Shown: one piece after another, positions 34,392-43,010 of the stretch
Numbering within the stretch: the first letter of the stretch is position 1
Layout of the letters: the number at the start of each line of letters is the position of its first letter
Assembly: GCF_943181405.1 (NCBI RefSeq)
Contig: NZ_CALPBY010000001.1
Span: 1-64,000 of the forward strand
Reading direction: 5' to 3'
DNA length: 64,000 nt
Origin: Cellulosimicrobium sp. Marseille-Q4280
GTDB lineage: Bacteria; Actinomycetota; Actinomycetes; Actinomycetales; Cellulomonadaceae
Made by a program: the position numbers and the translations under genes
Notes under the pieces: generated by a model
The model's input: the letters and a program-made list of their open reading frames with translations, nothing else
The model's database searches: none
What the model was told of the DNA's origin: nothing

Positions 34392-35111
34392 GTGAGGAGT
34401 TTTCCTGGCGGTAACGTGCGGCGGCGTCGGCGCACGGTGGTTCTGACCTGCGCGGTCGTCCTCCCGGCGGTCCTCCTCGCGTCGGCCTGCACGGGCGACG
34501 GCGACGCGTCGGCCACGCCGTCGAGCGTCGTCGTGCAGCCGGAGCGGCCTGGCGAGGACGCGTCGACGACGGCGCCCGAGGACTTCGAGGGCCCGCCGTC
34601 CACGGGGGAGTGGAACCAGGCCGACGTCACGTTCGTGACGAGCATGATCGGGCACCACCTCCAGGCGCTGGACATGGCGGCGCTCGCGCCCGAGCGGGCG
34701 CAGGCGCCCGACGTGGGCGCCTTCGCCGAGCGCGTCACCGCCGCGCAGGGCCCCGAGATCCACGCGCTCGCCGCGTGGCTCCAGGAGCGCGAGCTGCCGG
34801 TCCCCGCCGAGGTCGAGTCGCTCGACGGCACCGGGCCGCGCGTCCCCGACACCGGGCACGACCACGAGCACGACGGGATGGCCGGCATGCTCAGCCCGGA
34901 GCAGATGACGGCCCTCGAGGCCGCGACGGGGGACGAGTTCGACCGCCTGTTCCTCGAGGGCATGATCCAGCACCACCAGGGCGCGCTCGACATGGTCGAC
35001 GTCGTGCTCGTCGACGGGCAGGACACGTACGCGCTCGAGATCGCCGCCGACACCGCGGCCGGCCAGGGTGCCGAGATCGACCGCCTGCGCGGTCTGCTCG
35101 ACACGCTCTGA
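34392..35111 (+). CDS. DUF305 lipoprotein (ferritin-like, copper-linked family)
   Basis: 239 residues from GTG, with GGAGG eleven bases upstream. A lipoprotein signal ends LASAC with the lipid Cys at residue 33. Two DUF305 repeats follow: FVTSMIGHHLQALDMAALA and FLEGMIQHHQGALDMVDVVL, each with paired His and a Met. The connecting loop HDHEHDGMAGM is rich in possible metal ligands. DUF305 proteins are often linked to copper handling, so metal binding at the cell surface is likely (family knowledge plus visible residues). It is divergent from the LVIVD gene. Confidence 0.9.
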   Translation: MRSFPGGNVRRRRRTVVLTCAVVLPAVLLASACTGDGDASATPSSVVVQPERPGEDASTTAPEDFEGPPSTGEWNQADVTFVTSMIGHHLQALDMAALAPERAQAPDVGAFAERVTAAQGPEIHALAAWLQERELPVPAEVESLDGTGPRVPDTGHDHEHDGMAGMLSPEQMTALEAATGDEFDRLFLEGMIQHHQGALDMVDVVLVDGQDTYALEIAADTAAGQGAEIDRLRGLLDTL

Positions 35112-35119
35112 GGCGCGCC

Positions 35120-35170
35120 GACCTGTCCGGACCGTGGGACCCGGCGGGGGGTCCGCGCCGTCGACAGGTC
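35120..35170. terminator. Inverted repeat spanning the DUF305/DUF6571 convergent gap
   Basis: GACCTGTC (35120-35127) pairs with GACAGGTC (35163-35170), and a GGACCC...GGGTCC pair lies inside. The right arm includes two bases of the minus-strand gene's stop codon. Confidence 0.6.
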
Positions 35171-37415
35171 AGGGGACGGAAGAGCCGGGCGGGACCGCGA
35201 GCGACGTCCCGCGGTACGGGGCGAGGTCGGCCGCCTGCTGGAACGGGGCGCCGAAGCCGCTGCGGTCCGCGCCGTCCTCGGTCCGGACGAACGGCGCCGC
35301 CCGGTCCGCGGCGTCCTCCGGAGGTACCCCGTCCGCGACCAGTGCGGCGACGACGAGGTCGTGAGCCCGCGAGCGCAGGACCGTGCTCTCGGCCGTGCCC
35401 TCCGCGCTCGCCCGGTCGACCGTCGTCGTGAGTCCGGAGTCGAGGTCGACCAGGTGGCCCTCGACCACGGCGAGCGCCGGCGTGGTCAGCACGGCAGCGC
35501 CGGGTGCGACATCGCCCAGCACGCCCATGAGGAACCCGATGCGGGACTCGTAGCGCTCGGCAGCGTCCACCGCGGAGGCGACGTCGGCGCGGTGCATGCT
35601 GCCGACGATCACCCCGGCGTCGGACAGCGCCTTGTCGTGCGCGTCGAGCGCCCGCACGACGCCGGTGCGCAGCTCAGGGTCCGTCGGATCCGGCTGCGCC
35701 GGCGTCGGGCCGAGCGCGTCGACCACGGTCGCGTCGTGGTGCGCGAGCATCGTCGCGGTCCAGGACCGCACGCCGTCGGCCGACGCCATCGTCGCGGAGA
35801 GCGTCCGGGACAGGGCGTCCGGCTCCAGCAGGGGAAGGGTGCGGCCACCGCTCCCGTCGGGCCGCGGTGGTCCGACGTAGACTCCGACGGCGTCGAACGG
35901 CTGCTGTGCGGCGAAACTCGTGTCGAACGCCTCGACGTAGGGCGCGTAGGCGGCCGCGAGATCCGTCTGGGCGGTGGGTGACAGGGAGACGGCGGCGAGG
36001 CCGCGCGGTGCGTCCCAGGTCACCCGGGACAGCAGCAGCGCCGCGCTCTCCCGGTCCGTCTCCGACGGGCTCGCCGCTCCGTGCTCGACCGCGGCCCGGA
36101 CGACCGCGGCGACACCCTCGCCCTCGTCCGGCCAGCCGCCGAGGGGGACGGCACCCACCCAGAGCGCGGACCGGGCGGCGACGAGGTCGTGGTCCGCGTC
36201 GCCGGCGAGAAAGCGCAGCGACTCCTCGGGGGAGCCCGCGAGCCCGCTCAGCGCGGCGCTCATGACGAACCGCCCGTCGCGCTCGAAGGAGAGGGCGGCC
36301 AGGGGGTCGGGCGAGGCGGCGTCGGCCTGCCGCTGCGCGTCGAGGCGTTCCAGCGCCCCGCGGTGCACCCGGGGTGCGCCGTGCGCCGCGCCGAGGAGCG
36401 CCGTGGCCGTCGCGGACCACCCGACGGGGATCGTGACCGTCCCCAGGTCGTCGACCACGGCCGCGCCGAGCGCCTCCTGCTCCTCGGGTGCGAGCGAGGA
36501 CGCCCACGGGCCGAACGTGCCCGCGACCGCGAGGGCGATCGCGCCGTGGTGCGTCCCGGGGTGGAGGACGGAACCGTCGGGCCTGAGGTGGCCGCCCTCC
36601 AGCAGCACGTAGAGGTCCCCGGGCGGGGTCGTGGCGTAGAAGGCGGACCAGAACGCCTCGTCCGTCCCCGCCGCGCCGACGACCCGGGCGAGCTCCTCGA
36701 CCGCCGCCGTCTCGCCGTCGTCGTCCAGCCCACGAGCGGCGAGGCGGTCGACGAGGGTGGCGGCCGCCAGACCCGAGAGCGTCGACGCCGCGCTCGCCGT
36801 GGCGCCGCCGCCCGACCACGTGGTGCGGAACGCCGACGCCTGCCCGCCCGAGGCGATCCACGCGCTCACGGCACGGACGTCCGTGAGCGGACCGAGCTGC
36901 GCCGCCGCGCGCCGCGACTCGGCCTGCTTCGCCTCGCGTGCGGCGCGCCAGTCCTCCTCGGCCCGACGCACCTCGTCGTGCGCCTCGGCCACGCGCCGGG
37001 CGGCGTCCCCCAGCGCGCTCCCGTGGGCAGCGCCCCACGTCTCGAGGAACGGGGCCCGGTGCAGCGCGTCCAGCTCGGCGTCCCTGCGGTGCACGTCGTC
37101 CAGCGCGGACCGACGTCGCGCGATCGCTGCCGCTGCCTCGAGCTGGCGGCCGAGGAGGAGGTCGGCCTGTCCGTGCAGGACGCGCGCCGCGGCGTCGAGC
37201 ACCGCGCCCTGGGTGGACGCGCGCCGGGTGAGGTCGTCGAGCCGTCCGAGGGCGAGCGCGACGGCGTCGCCGCGCTGGGGCGCGACGGCCGCGCGCACGC
37301 GCGAGAGCTCGTCGCCCGCGACCCCGAGCGCGTCACGAGCCCGGGCCAGCGCCGCGGCCGTCCCGTGCAGCGCGGCGGAGTCTCCCGTCAGCGGCAGGTA
37401 CTCGACGTCGGTCAT
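35169..37415 (-). CDS. DUF6571-like large protein with WXG/LXG-like N-terminal helices
   Basis: 748 residues from ATG, one base after the upstream gene's stop. The first about 170 residues are long Ala/Arg/Glu helices with LXG/WXG100-like character (LARARDALGVAGDELSRVRAAV, EVRRAEEDWRAAREAK). The rest (about 230-740) matches the general layout of DUF6571 proteins: TDEAFWSAFYATTPPGDLYVLL, an Ala-rich middle, SADGVRSWTATMLAHHDATVV. No signal peptide or catalytic motif is seen. DUF6571 proteins are found next to WXG-like partners in actinobacteria; type VII export is possible but unproven here, as no ESX genes are in the window. Confidence 0.7.
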   Translation of the reverse strand: MTDVEYLPLTGDSAALHGTAAALARARDALGVAGDELSRVRAAVAPQRGDAVALALGRLDDLTRRASTQGAVLDAAARVLHGQADLLLGRQLEAAAAIARRRSALDDVHRRDAELDALHRAPFLETWGAAHGSALGDAARRVAEAHDEVRRAEEDWRAAREAKQAESRRAAAQLGPLTDVRAVSAWIASGGQASAFRTTWSGGGATASAASTLSGLAAATLVDRLAARGLDDDGETAAVEELARVVGAAGTDEAFWSAFYATTPPGDLYVLLEGGHLRPDGSVLHPGTHHGAIALAVAGTFGPWASSLAPEEQEALGAAVVDDLGTVTIPVGWSATATALLGAAHGAPRVHRGALERLDAQRQADAASPDPLAALSFERDGRFVMSAALSGLAGSPEESLRFLAGDADHDLVAARSALWVGAVPLGGWPDEGEGVAAVVRAAVEHGAASPSETDRESAALLLSRVTWDAPRGLAAVSLSPTAQTDLAAAYAPYVEAFDTSFAAQQPFDAVGVYVGPPRPDGSGGRTLPLLEPDALSRTLSATMASADGVRSWTATMLAHHDATVVDALGPTPAQPDPTDPELRTGVVRALDAHDKALSDAGVIVGSMHRADVASAVDAAERYESRIGFLMGVLGDVAPGAAVLTTPALAVVEGHLVDLDSGLTTTVDRASAEGTAESTVLRSRAHDLVVAALVADGVPPEDAADRAAPFVRTEDGADRSGFGAPFQQAADLAPYRGTSLAVPPGSSVP

Positions 37416-37416
37416 G

Positions 37417-37818
37417 TCACGCCACCCGCGCCTGTGCGGGCGGTACGGCCGACGGCACGCCCCTCACCGCTCCCACGCCCGGCACCGGTCCCACGGCCCG
37501 CACCGCTCCCGACGGCACGAGGATCTCGGCGAGGCCCCGCGCCGCCCCGGTCTCCGCGCCGTCGAGCAGTGCCGCCGCCTCGCGGAGCGCCCCCGCGAGC
37601 TGGTCGAGCTCGGTGAGCAGGAGCCGCCGCGCCGGACCCCACGCGCCGAGCAGCCCGGCGACCGCGTCGGCGAGCACCGTGTCTCCCGCCGCCACCGGAT
37701 CGACCGCCCGGTCCGCGATCTCCGGACCGCCGACCGCGAGGAGCGCACCGGCCGCCCCCGCCGTCAGCGCAGCCGCGAGCGCCAGCGCCTCGGTGTCCAC
37801 CTCGACGTGCGCCACCAC
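37417..37818 (-). CDS. Small Ala-rich WXG100/PE-like protein
   Basis: 133 residues from one of two adjacent GTG codons (37818 or 37815), with AGGGGGT upstream. The chain is Ala/Leu/Val-rich and helical through about residue 95, including DTVLADAVAGLLGAWGPARRLLLTELDQLAGALREAAALL, where a W-x-x... turn recalls helical-hairpin type VII partners. A Pro/Val/Gly tail follows. It precedes the DUF6571 gene by one base, so the two form an operon and perhaps a complex. The family assignment is tentative. Confidence 0.65.
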   Translation of the reverse strand: MVAHVEVDTEALALAAALTAGAAGALLAVGGPEIADRAVDPVAAGDTVLADAVAGLLGAWGPARRLLLTELDQLAGALREAAALLDGAETGAARGLAEILVPSGAVRAVGPVPGVGAVRGVPSAVPPAQARVA

Positions 37819-37991
37819 CGACCCCCTGTCGTCGCGGTCCCGAGGGCCGGCGGTCCTCGATCCGGTGCGACGCTAGCAACCGCGCGCCCGGTGACAGGGG
37901 TTGTCCACAGGCGCTGGTGGCGCGCGGACCAGGACCGATCGTTACGCTGCGGAGCATCGCGGGCGGCCCGCGACCAGGGAGGCGATCGGGC

Positions 37992-38993
37992 GTGAGCAGG
38001 TCGGGGGAGCGGGGACGCGTCGTCGTCGTGGGCTCCGCGAACGTCGACCTCGTCGTGGACGTGCTGCGGCACCCGGGCGCGGGGGAGACGGTGCTCGGCG
38101 GCGACCTGCGCCGGTCGCCGGGCGGGAAGGGCGCGAACCAGGCCGTCGCGGCCGCGCGCGCCGGGGGTGCGGACACGACCTTCGTCGGCGCGGTCGGTCA
38201 CGACGACGGCGCGGGGTTGCTTCTCGCGTCCCTCGACGCGGCGGGCGTGCGGACCGACCGCGTCGCGCGCCTCGACGCGGCCACCGGCACCGCCCTCATC
38301 ACCGTCTCGCCCGACGGCGAGAACACGATCGTCGTCGCCCCGGGCGCCAACGCCCACGTCCGGCTCGGCGCCGAGGACGCCGCGCGGGTCGCCGCGGCCG
38401 ACGCCGTGCTGGCCCAGCTCGAGGTGCCGCTCGACGTCGTGCGCGACGCGGCGGCCGCACGCCGCCCGGGCGTCCCGATGATCCTCAACGCCGCGCCCTC
38501 TCGCGACCTCCCCGACGACGTGTGGGCTGTCGTCGACGTGCTCATCGTCAACGAGCACGAGGCCGCCGACCTCGCCGGCTCGCTCGGCTCGGCAGGAACG
38601 GGTGCGGCCGGCTCGGCTGGTGCCGCAGGCCACGACCGCACCGGCGACGCGCAGGGCGCCGGGGCGCTCGCGGTCCTGCTGCTCGCGCGCGTCCCGGCGG
38701 TCGTCGTGACGCTCGGAGCGGCCGGGTGCCTCGTCGCCCGGCGCGCACAGGGCGCGGGGGCGGAGCCCGAGGTCGTCGTCGTCCCCGCGTTCCCCGCCGA
38801 CGTCGTCGACACGACGGGGGCGGGGGACACGTTCTGCGGCGTCCTCGCGGCCGCCCTCGCCCGCGGGGCGGACCTCACCGAGGCCGCACGCCGCGCAGCG
38901 GCCGCCGGCGCGCTCGCCGTCGGGCGCCCGGGAGCGCAGGACGCCGTCCCGGACGAGGCCGACGTCGTCGCCCTGGCCGCGGCGAGGGGCTGA
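37992..38993 (+). CDS. rbsK: Ribokinase (PfkB family sugar kinase)
   Basis: 333 residues from GTG, with GGGAGG upstream. The PfkB signatures are present: GSANVDLVVDVLRHPGAGETVLGGDL near the start, GGKGANQAVAAARAGG, and the C-terminal DTTGAGDTFCGVLAAAL with the catalytic Asp in GAGD. An Ala/Gly/Ser insertion lies near residue 200. It phosphorylates D-ribose or a related sugar with ATP in the cytoplasm. No ribose transporter is adjacent. It is divergent from the WXG-like gene and convergent with the asparaginase. Confidence 0.9.
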   Translation: MSRSGERGRVVVVGSANVDLVVDVLRHPGAGETVLGGDLRRSPGGKGANQAVAAARAGGADTTFVGAVGHDDGAGLLLASLDAAGVRTDRVARLDAATGTALITVSPDGENTIVVAPGANAHVRLGAEDAARVAAADAVLAQLEVPLDVVRDAAAARRPGVPMILNAAPSRDLPDDVWAVVDVLIVNEHEAADLAGSLGSAGTGAAGSAGAAGHDRTGDAQGAGALAVLLLARVPAVVVTLGAAGCLVARRAQGAGAEPEVVVVPAFPADVVDTTGAGDTFCGVLAAALARGADLTEAARRAAAAGALAVGRPGAQDAVPDEADVVALAAARG

Positions 38994-39008
38994 CGAGAAC
39001 AGGACGGA

Positions 39009-39078
39009 CGACCGCCGAGCACGGGGTCAGCGACCGGAATCCTCAGGAGACGGTCGCCGATCCCGTGCTCGGCGGTCG
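39009..39078. terminator. Long 28-bp hairpin between ribokinase and asparaginase genes
   Basis: The left arm 39009-39036 and right arm 39051-39078 pair over 28 positions with one mismatch and one G-T pair; the outer 17 bp (CGACCGCCGAGCACGGG) are perfect. The loop is about 14 bases. The left arm shares the 13-mer ACCGCCGAGCACG with the hairpin at 44485-44547. Confidence 0.88.
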
Positions 39079-39119
39079 CCGACCCGGTGGTCGGCTGCTG
39101 GGTGCGAGTCAGCCGGGCG

Positions 39120-40727
39120 TCAGCAGGTCGTCGCGGGGTAGGCGACGGTCTTCACCGTCTGGATGCCCTTGCCGTCGACGTTCTTGTAGGCGATGAGCTT
39201 GGCCTCGCCCGCCGCGAGCTCGGCGACCTTCGCCGGGATGGTGTGCTTCACGGTCTGCCCCGCCGGGATCTTCGTGAACTTGTACCCGCCCGCCGGGCTC
39301 TCGACGCGCAGGTCGACCGGCACGGCGTCGGAGCTGGTGATCTCGATCGTCAGCTCGGCCTTCTGGGCCTTGCACGACGGCGTCGCGGTCCCGGAGAACA
39401 GCACGGCGGTGCTGCCCGGCGTGGCGCCGACCGTGTCCGCCGTCGCCGACTGGTCGAACGACGCGTTGCCGTAGGTCGCGAACCAGCCCTGCGCCGTCGC
39501 GAAGTCCTCGGTGAACGCGCGCGACAGGAGGAGCAGGAGCCGCGCCTTGATCGCCGTGAGGTCGCCGCCCGCGATGAGGCCGTTGCCCGAGCCGTACGAC
39601 GACCCGGAGCCGGTGCGCGTCGTCGAGACGAACCACACGCCCTTGTCGCGGATCGCGGCGCTGCGGGCCTGGCTCATCGCGGACGAGATGCCGCCCGCGC
39701 CGGTGCCCGCGGTGACGATCCCCTTGACGCCCGCGTTCGCGAACGCCGTGACCGGCTCGCCGCCCGCCTGCTGGTACGACATGAGGATCTCGGTCCGGGG
39801 CAGGTTCTCGGGCGCGACGTCCGTCAGGTCGAACGGCGTGAACCAGTCCTCGGTGTCGCACGTCATGACGCGGGCCGGGGCGCGGCCGAGCGTGATGTTG
39901 TCGCCGTCGATCCAGCCGAGCACGCCGTACTCGCGGGTCTGGAACGTGTCGGTGCGGTACGAGTTCGACTTGGTGACCTCGCGGGCCGCCTGGATCTCGT
40001 CGTTGAGCATGAGCACCGTGCCGAAGCAGTACGTCTGCTGGGACGCCGCGACCTTGATCGCGTTGTACAGGTTGGCCGGCGCGTCGGTACCGAACACGAG
40101 GCTGTCCTCGGGGCCGTCTCCCGACCCCCACGGGCGCATCGAGCCGGACGTCACCACGGGCTTGCGGGACTGCACGGTGAGGTCGAGCCAGTACGCGAAC
40201 TCCTCCTGCGTGTCCGTGCCGGTCGTCACGACGACGGCGTCCGCCGTCTCGAGCTGCTTCTCGACCTCGAGCGTCAGCGCGTGGAACTGCGCGATCGAGT
40301 AGCCGGACGAGCCGGCGTTGCCGAACTGCACCGCGGTCACGTCGGCGACGGCGTCGAGCTCGGGCCGCAGCGTGTCCAGCATGTCCTCCATGAGGTACGT
40401 GCCCGCGCGATAGCTCGTGAACGTGTCGCGGCCCGTGGCCTTGCCGGCCATGGTGCCGCCGGTCGCGACGACGACGACCTTCGGCTTGGTGCTCGCGGCG
40501 TTCGCGGTCGCGGTGCTGTACCGGGCGGACGCGATGCCGAGCGGGTTCGTCGCCGCGCCTGCGGCGAGCACGGGAGGCTGTGCGCCGTCGGCCCGCGCGG
40601 CGGCGGCCGTGGCGCGCGAGTCGGCGACCGAGTACGCGACGGTCGCGACGACCGCGGCGAGCGCGAGCGCGACGGCGACGACGAGCGCGACGACGCGCCC
40701 GGAGAGGGTCAGTGTGAGCGTTCTCAA
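39120..40727 (-). CDS. Secreted type II L-asparaginase with C-terminal extension
   Basis: 535 residues. The start is taken as TTG (LRTLTLTL), with GGAAGG seven bases upstream; no ATG or GTG fits between the hydrophobic segment and this ribosome site. A membrane or signal segment (about 10-33) is followed by a linker. The asparaginase active site is intact: VATGGTMAG with Thr92, TTGTDTQEEFAYW with Thr171-Asp172, and REVTKSNS with the catalytic Lys. It hydrolyses Asn (and perhaps Gln) outside the membrane. The usual enzyme is about 330-350 residues; the last roughly 105 (from GATPGSTAVLF, with a Cys pair) form an extra beta-rich domain. Confidence 0.88.
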   Translation of the reverse strand: MRTLTLTLSGRVVALVVAVALALAAVVATVAYSVADSRATAAAARADGAQPPVLAAGAATNPLGIASARYSTATANAASTKPKVVVVATGGTMAGKATGRDTFTSYRAGTYLMEDMLDTLRPELDAVADVTAVQFGNAGSSGYSIAQFHALTLEVEKQLETADAVVVTTGTDTQEEFAYWLDLTVQSRKPVVTSGSMRPWGSGDGPEDSLVFGTDAPANLYNAIKVAASQQTYCFGTVLMLNDEIQAAREVTKSNSYRTDTFQTREYGVLGWIDGDNITLGRAPARVMTCDTEDWFTPFDLTDVAPENLPRTEILMSYQQAGGEPVTAFANAGVKGIVTAGTGAGGISSAMSQARSAAIRDKGVWFVSTTRTGSGSSYGSGNGLIAGGDLTAIKARLLLLLSRAFTEDFATAQGWFATYGNASFDQSATADTVGATPGSTAVLFSGTATPSCKAQKAELTIEITSSDAVPVDLRVESPAGGYKFTKIPAGQTVKHTIPAKVAELAAGEAKLIAYKNVDGKGIQTVKTVAYPATTC

Positions 40728-40812
40728 GGTGTGGCCTTCCGTCGGTGGTCCCTGCGCGCCCGACGCTAGGCACTGCGTGTTGCCTGCGGGTTGCCCGGGT
40801 GTAAGAAGTACG

Positions 40813-40864
40813 CGCGTCCAGGAACCCCGCGTGTCCAGGAGGCGCACGCGTCCAGAAACCCCGC
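40813..40864. repeat. 18-bp direct repeat upstream of the MFS gene
   Basis: CGCGTCCAGGAACCCCGC (40813-40830) and CGCGTCCAGAAACCCCGC (40847-40864) differ at one base and start 34 bp apart, with a partial third GTGTCCAGGA between them. It lies in the divergent gap between the asparaginase and MFS genes. Confidence 0.85.
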
Positions 40865-40915
40865 AGTCCGGGCGTCGACCCGCGCACGTGCATCGCCCAC
40901 GTGCAGCCGGACTGC
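40863..40915. promoter_or_regulatory. Nested inverted repeat upstream of the MFS exporter
   Basis: Outer arms GCAGTCCGG (40863-40871) and CCGGACTGC (40907-40915) enclose inner arms GCACGTG (40884-40890) and CACGTGC (40898-40904). It ends 48 bp before the MFS start and is a likely operator or leader structure. Confidence 0.65.
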
Positions 40916-40963
40916 CGCCGTGCCATGCTCCGACGAGCGAGCTTCGCACCCGGGGGAGGGGCT

Positions 40964-42973
40964 GTGAGCACAGCGTTGCCGGAGACCGAGCTGCCGAAGC
41001 GCAGGGTCTACCTCGTCTTCGCCGGGCTCATGCTCGCGATGCTCCTCGCCGCGCTCGACCAGACCATCGTCGCGACGGCGCTGCCCACGATCGTGTCGGA
41101 CCTCGGCGGCGCGGAGCACCTGTCCTGGGTCGTCACCGCGTACATGCTCGCGTCCACCGCGACGACCGTGCTGTGGGGAAAGCTGGGCGACCTCGTCGGG
41201 CGCAAGCCGCTGTTCGTCGTCTGCATCCTCATCTTCCTCGCCGGCTCGATGCTCGCCGGCACCTCCCAGACCATGGGGCAGCTCATCGCGTGGCGCGCCG
41301 TGCAGGGCGTCGGCGGCGGCGGCCTCATGGTGCTCGCGCAGGCGATCATCGGCGACGTCGTCTCGCCGCGCGAGCGCGGTCGCTACCAGGGCCTGTTCGG
41401 CGCCGTCTTCGGGGTCTCGTCCGTGGCCGGTCCGCTGCTCGGCGGGTTCTTCGTCGACAACCTCGACTGGCGCTGGGTCTTCTACATCAACGTGCCGATC
41501 GGGGTCGTCGCCCTGGTCACGGTCGTCGCGGTGCTCCCGCGGATCGCGTCGACCAAGCACCCGAGCATCGACTACGCGGGCATCATCCTGCTCGGCGTCA
41601 TCGCGACGGCCATCGTGCTCGTCACGAGCCTCGGCGGCACCACGTGGGGCTGGAGCTCCGTCCAGGTGTACGGGCTCGCGGCGGTCGCCGTCGTGTCGCT
41701 CGTCGCGTTCGTGCTCGTCGAGCAGCGCGCCGCGGAGCCCGTGCTGCCGCTGCGCCTCTTCAGCAACCGGGTCTTCAGCACGGCGGCCGTCGTCGGCTTC
41801 GCGGTCGGGTTCGCGATGTTCGGTGCCATCACCTTCCTGCCCCTCTACCTGCAGCAGGTCAAGGGGGCCACCCCCACGGCGTCGGGCCTCCAGATGACGC
41901 CCATGATGCTCGGGCTCCTGCTGACGTCGATCGGGTCCGGGCAGATCATCTCCCGCACGGGCCGCTACAAGGTGTTCCCCATCGCCGGGACGGCGATCAC
42001 GGCCGTCGGGCTGTACCTGCTGTCCCTCATGGGGCGCGACACGACGACGCTGCAGGCCGGCCTCAGCATGTTCGTCCTCGGCCTGGGGCTCGGCATGGTC
42101 AACCAGGTGCTCGTCCTCGCGGTGCAGAACGCCGTCGAGTACCGCGACCTCGGCACCGGCACGTCCGGCGCCACGTTCTTCCGCACGATCGGCTCGTCCG
42201 TGGGCGTCGCCGTGTTCGGCACGATCTTCGCGAACCGGCTCACCGCGGACCTCACGACCGGCGTCCCCCCGGACGCCCAGGGCCCGTGCGGGCCGGACGC
42301 GCTCGCGGCGTCGAGCGCCGCGCTCGCGCAGTGCCCGACGGACGTCCAGGACTGGTTCCTCGACGCCTATGCCGACTCGCTCTCGACCGTCTTCCTGTGG
42401 GCCGTGCCCGTGGCGGTCCTCGCGTTCGGCCTGTCGTGGCTCCTGCCGGAGACCACGCTCCGCACGTCCGCGCGCGACGGCGCCACACCCGACCGCGCCG
42501 AGGTGGCCGGCCACTCCGCCGGCGAGGCGTTCGCCCTGCCGTCGAGCCGCACGTCGCTCGAGGAGCTGCGGATGATCCTGTGGCGGCGCGTGGGCGTGCG
42601 CGACCCGCTCGCGGTGTACCGGTTCATCGCCCCCGAGGTCGGGCTCGAGCCCGGCCAGGCCTGGATGGTCACGCGCGCGTCGCTCAAGGGCTCGCGGTCC
42701 GTCCGGACCATGGCGGAGCGTTCCGGCCGGACGGAGGACCGGGTGCGCGACGTCGCGCGGTCCCTCGCCGAGCGCGGCCTCGTCACCGTCGAGGACGACC
42801 GGGACACCGTCGTCGCCACCGACGCCGGGCACGCCGCGGCCGCCGCGCTGCGAGCGGCCGAGCGGGACCGTCTCGCCCGGTACGTGGAGGGCTGGGACCA
42901 CGAGCCGGACGTCGACGAGCTCGTGGAGCAGTTCGCCGACGACGTGCTAGCGGACCCGGTGCACGACCGCTGA
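40964..42973 (+). CDS. DHA2-type MFS drug exporter fused to a winged-helix domain
   Basis: 669 residues from GTG with GGGAGGG upstream; an upstream ATG would read through the inverted repeat. Residues about 10-500 are a 14-helix DHA2 exporter: LDQTIVATALPTIV (motif D1), GKLGDLVGRKPLF (motif A), RAVQGVGGGGLMVLAQ (motif C-like region). Residues about 540-640 add a cytoplasmic winged-helix, MarR-like segment (SVRTMAERSGRTEDRVRDVARSLAERGLVTVEDD). Such a tail is not part of ordinary MFS proteins and may sense or bind DNA near the membrane. A PLP decarboxylase follows after 37 bp. Confidence 0.9.
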   Translation: MSTALPETELPKRRVYLVFAGLMLAMLLAALDQTIVATALPTIVSDLGGAEHLSWVVTAYMLASTATTVLWGKLGDLVGRKPLFVVCILIFLAGSMLAGTSQTMGQLIAWRAVQGVGGGGLMVLAQAIIGDVVSPRERGRYQGLFGAVFGVSSVAGPLLGGFFVDNLDWRWVFYINVPIGVVALVTVVAVLPRIASTKHPSIDYAGIILLGVIATAIVLVTSLGGTTWGWSSVQVYGLAAVAVVSLVAFVLVEQRAAEPVLPLRLFSNRVFSTAAVVGFAVGFAMFGAITFLPLYLQQVKGATPTASGLQMTPMMLGLLLTSIGSGQIISRTGRYKVFPIAGTAITAVGLYLLSLMGRDTTTLQAGLSMFVLGLGLGMVNQVLVLAVQNAVEYRDLGTGTSGATFFRTIGSSVGVAVFGTIFANRLTADLTTGVPPDAQGPCGPDALAASSAALAQCPTDVQDWFLDAYADSLSTVFLWAVPVAVLAFGLSWLLPETTLRTSARDGATPDRAEVAGHSAGEAFALPSSRTSLEELRMILWRRVGVRDPLAVYRFIAPEVGLEPGQAWMVTRASLKGSRSVRTMAERSGRTEDRVRDVARSLAERGLVTVEDDRDTVVATDAGHAAAAALRAAERDRLARYVEGWDHEPDVDELVEQFADDVLADPVHDR

Positions 42974-43010
42974 CCCGGCGCGCACGAGCGCGAACGACCT
43001 GGGAGGACCG

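Noticed and set aside
32496-34976. LVIVD gene extended upstream to a start near 34976
   Set aside because: The extension runs antisense through the DUF305 lipoprotein, and the GTG at 34280 has AAGGAGG and begins a proper signal peptide.
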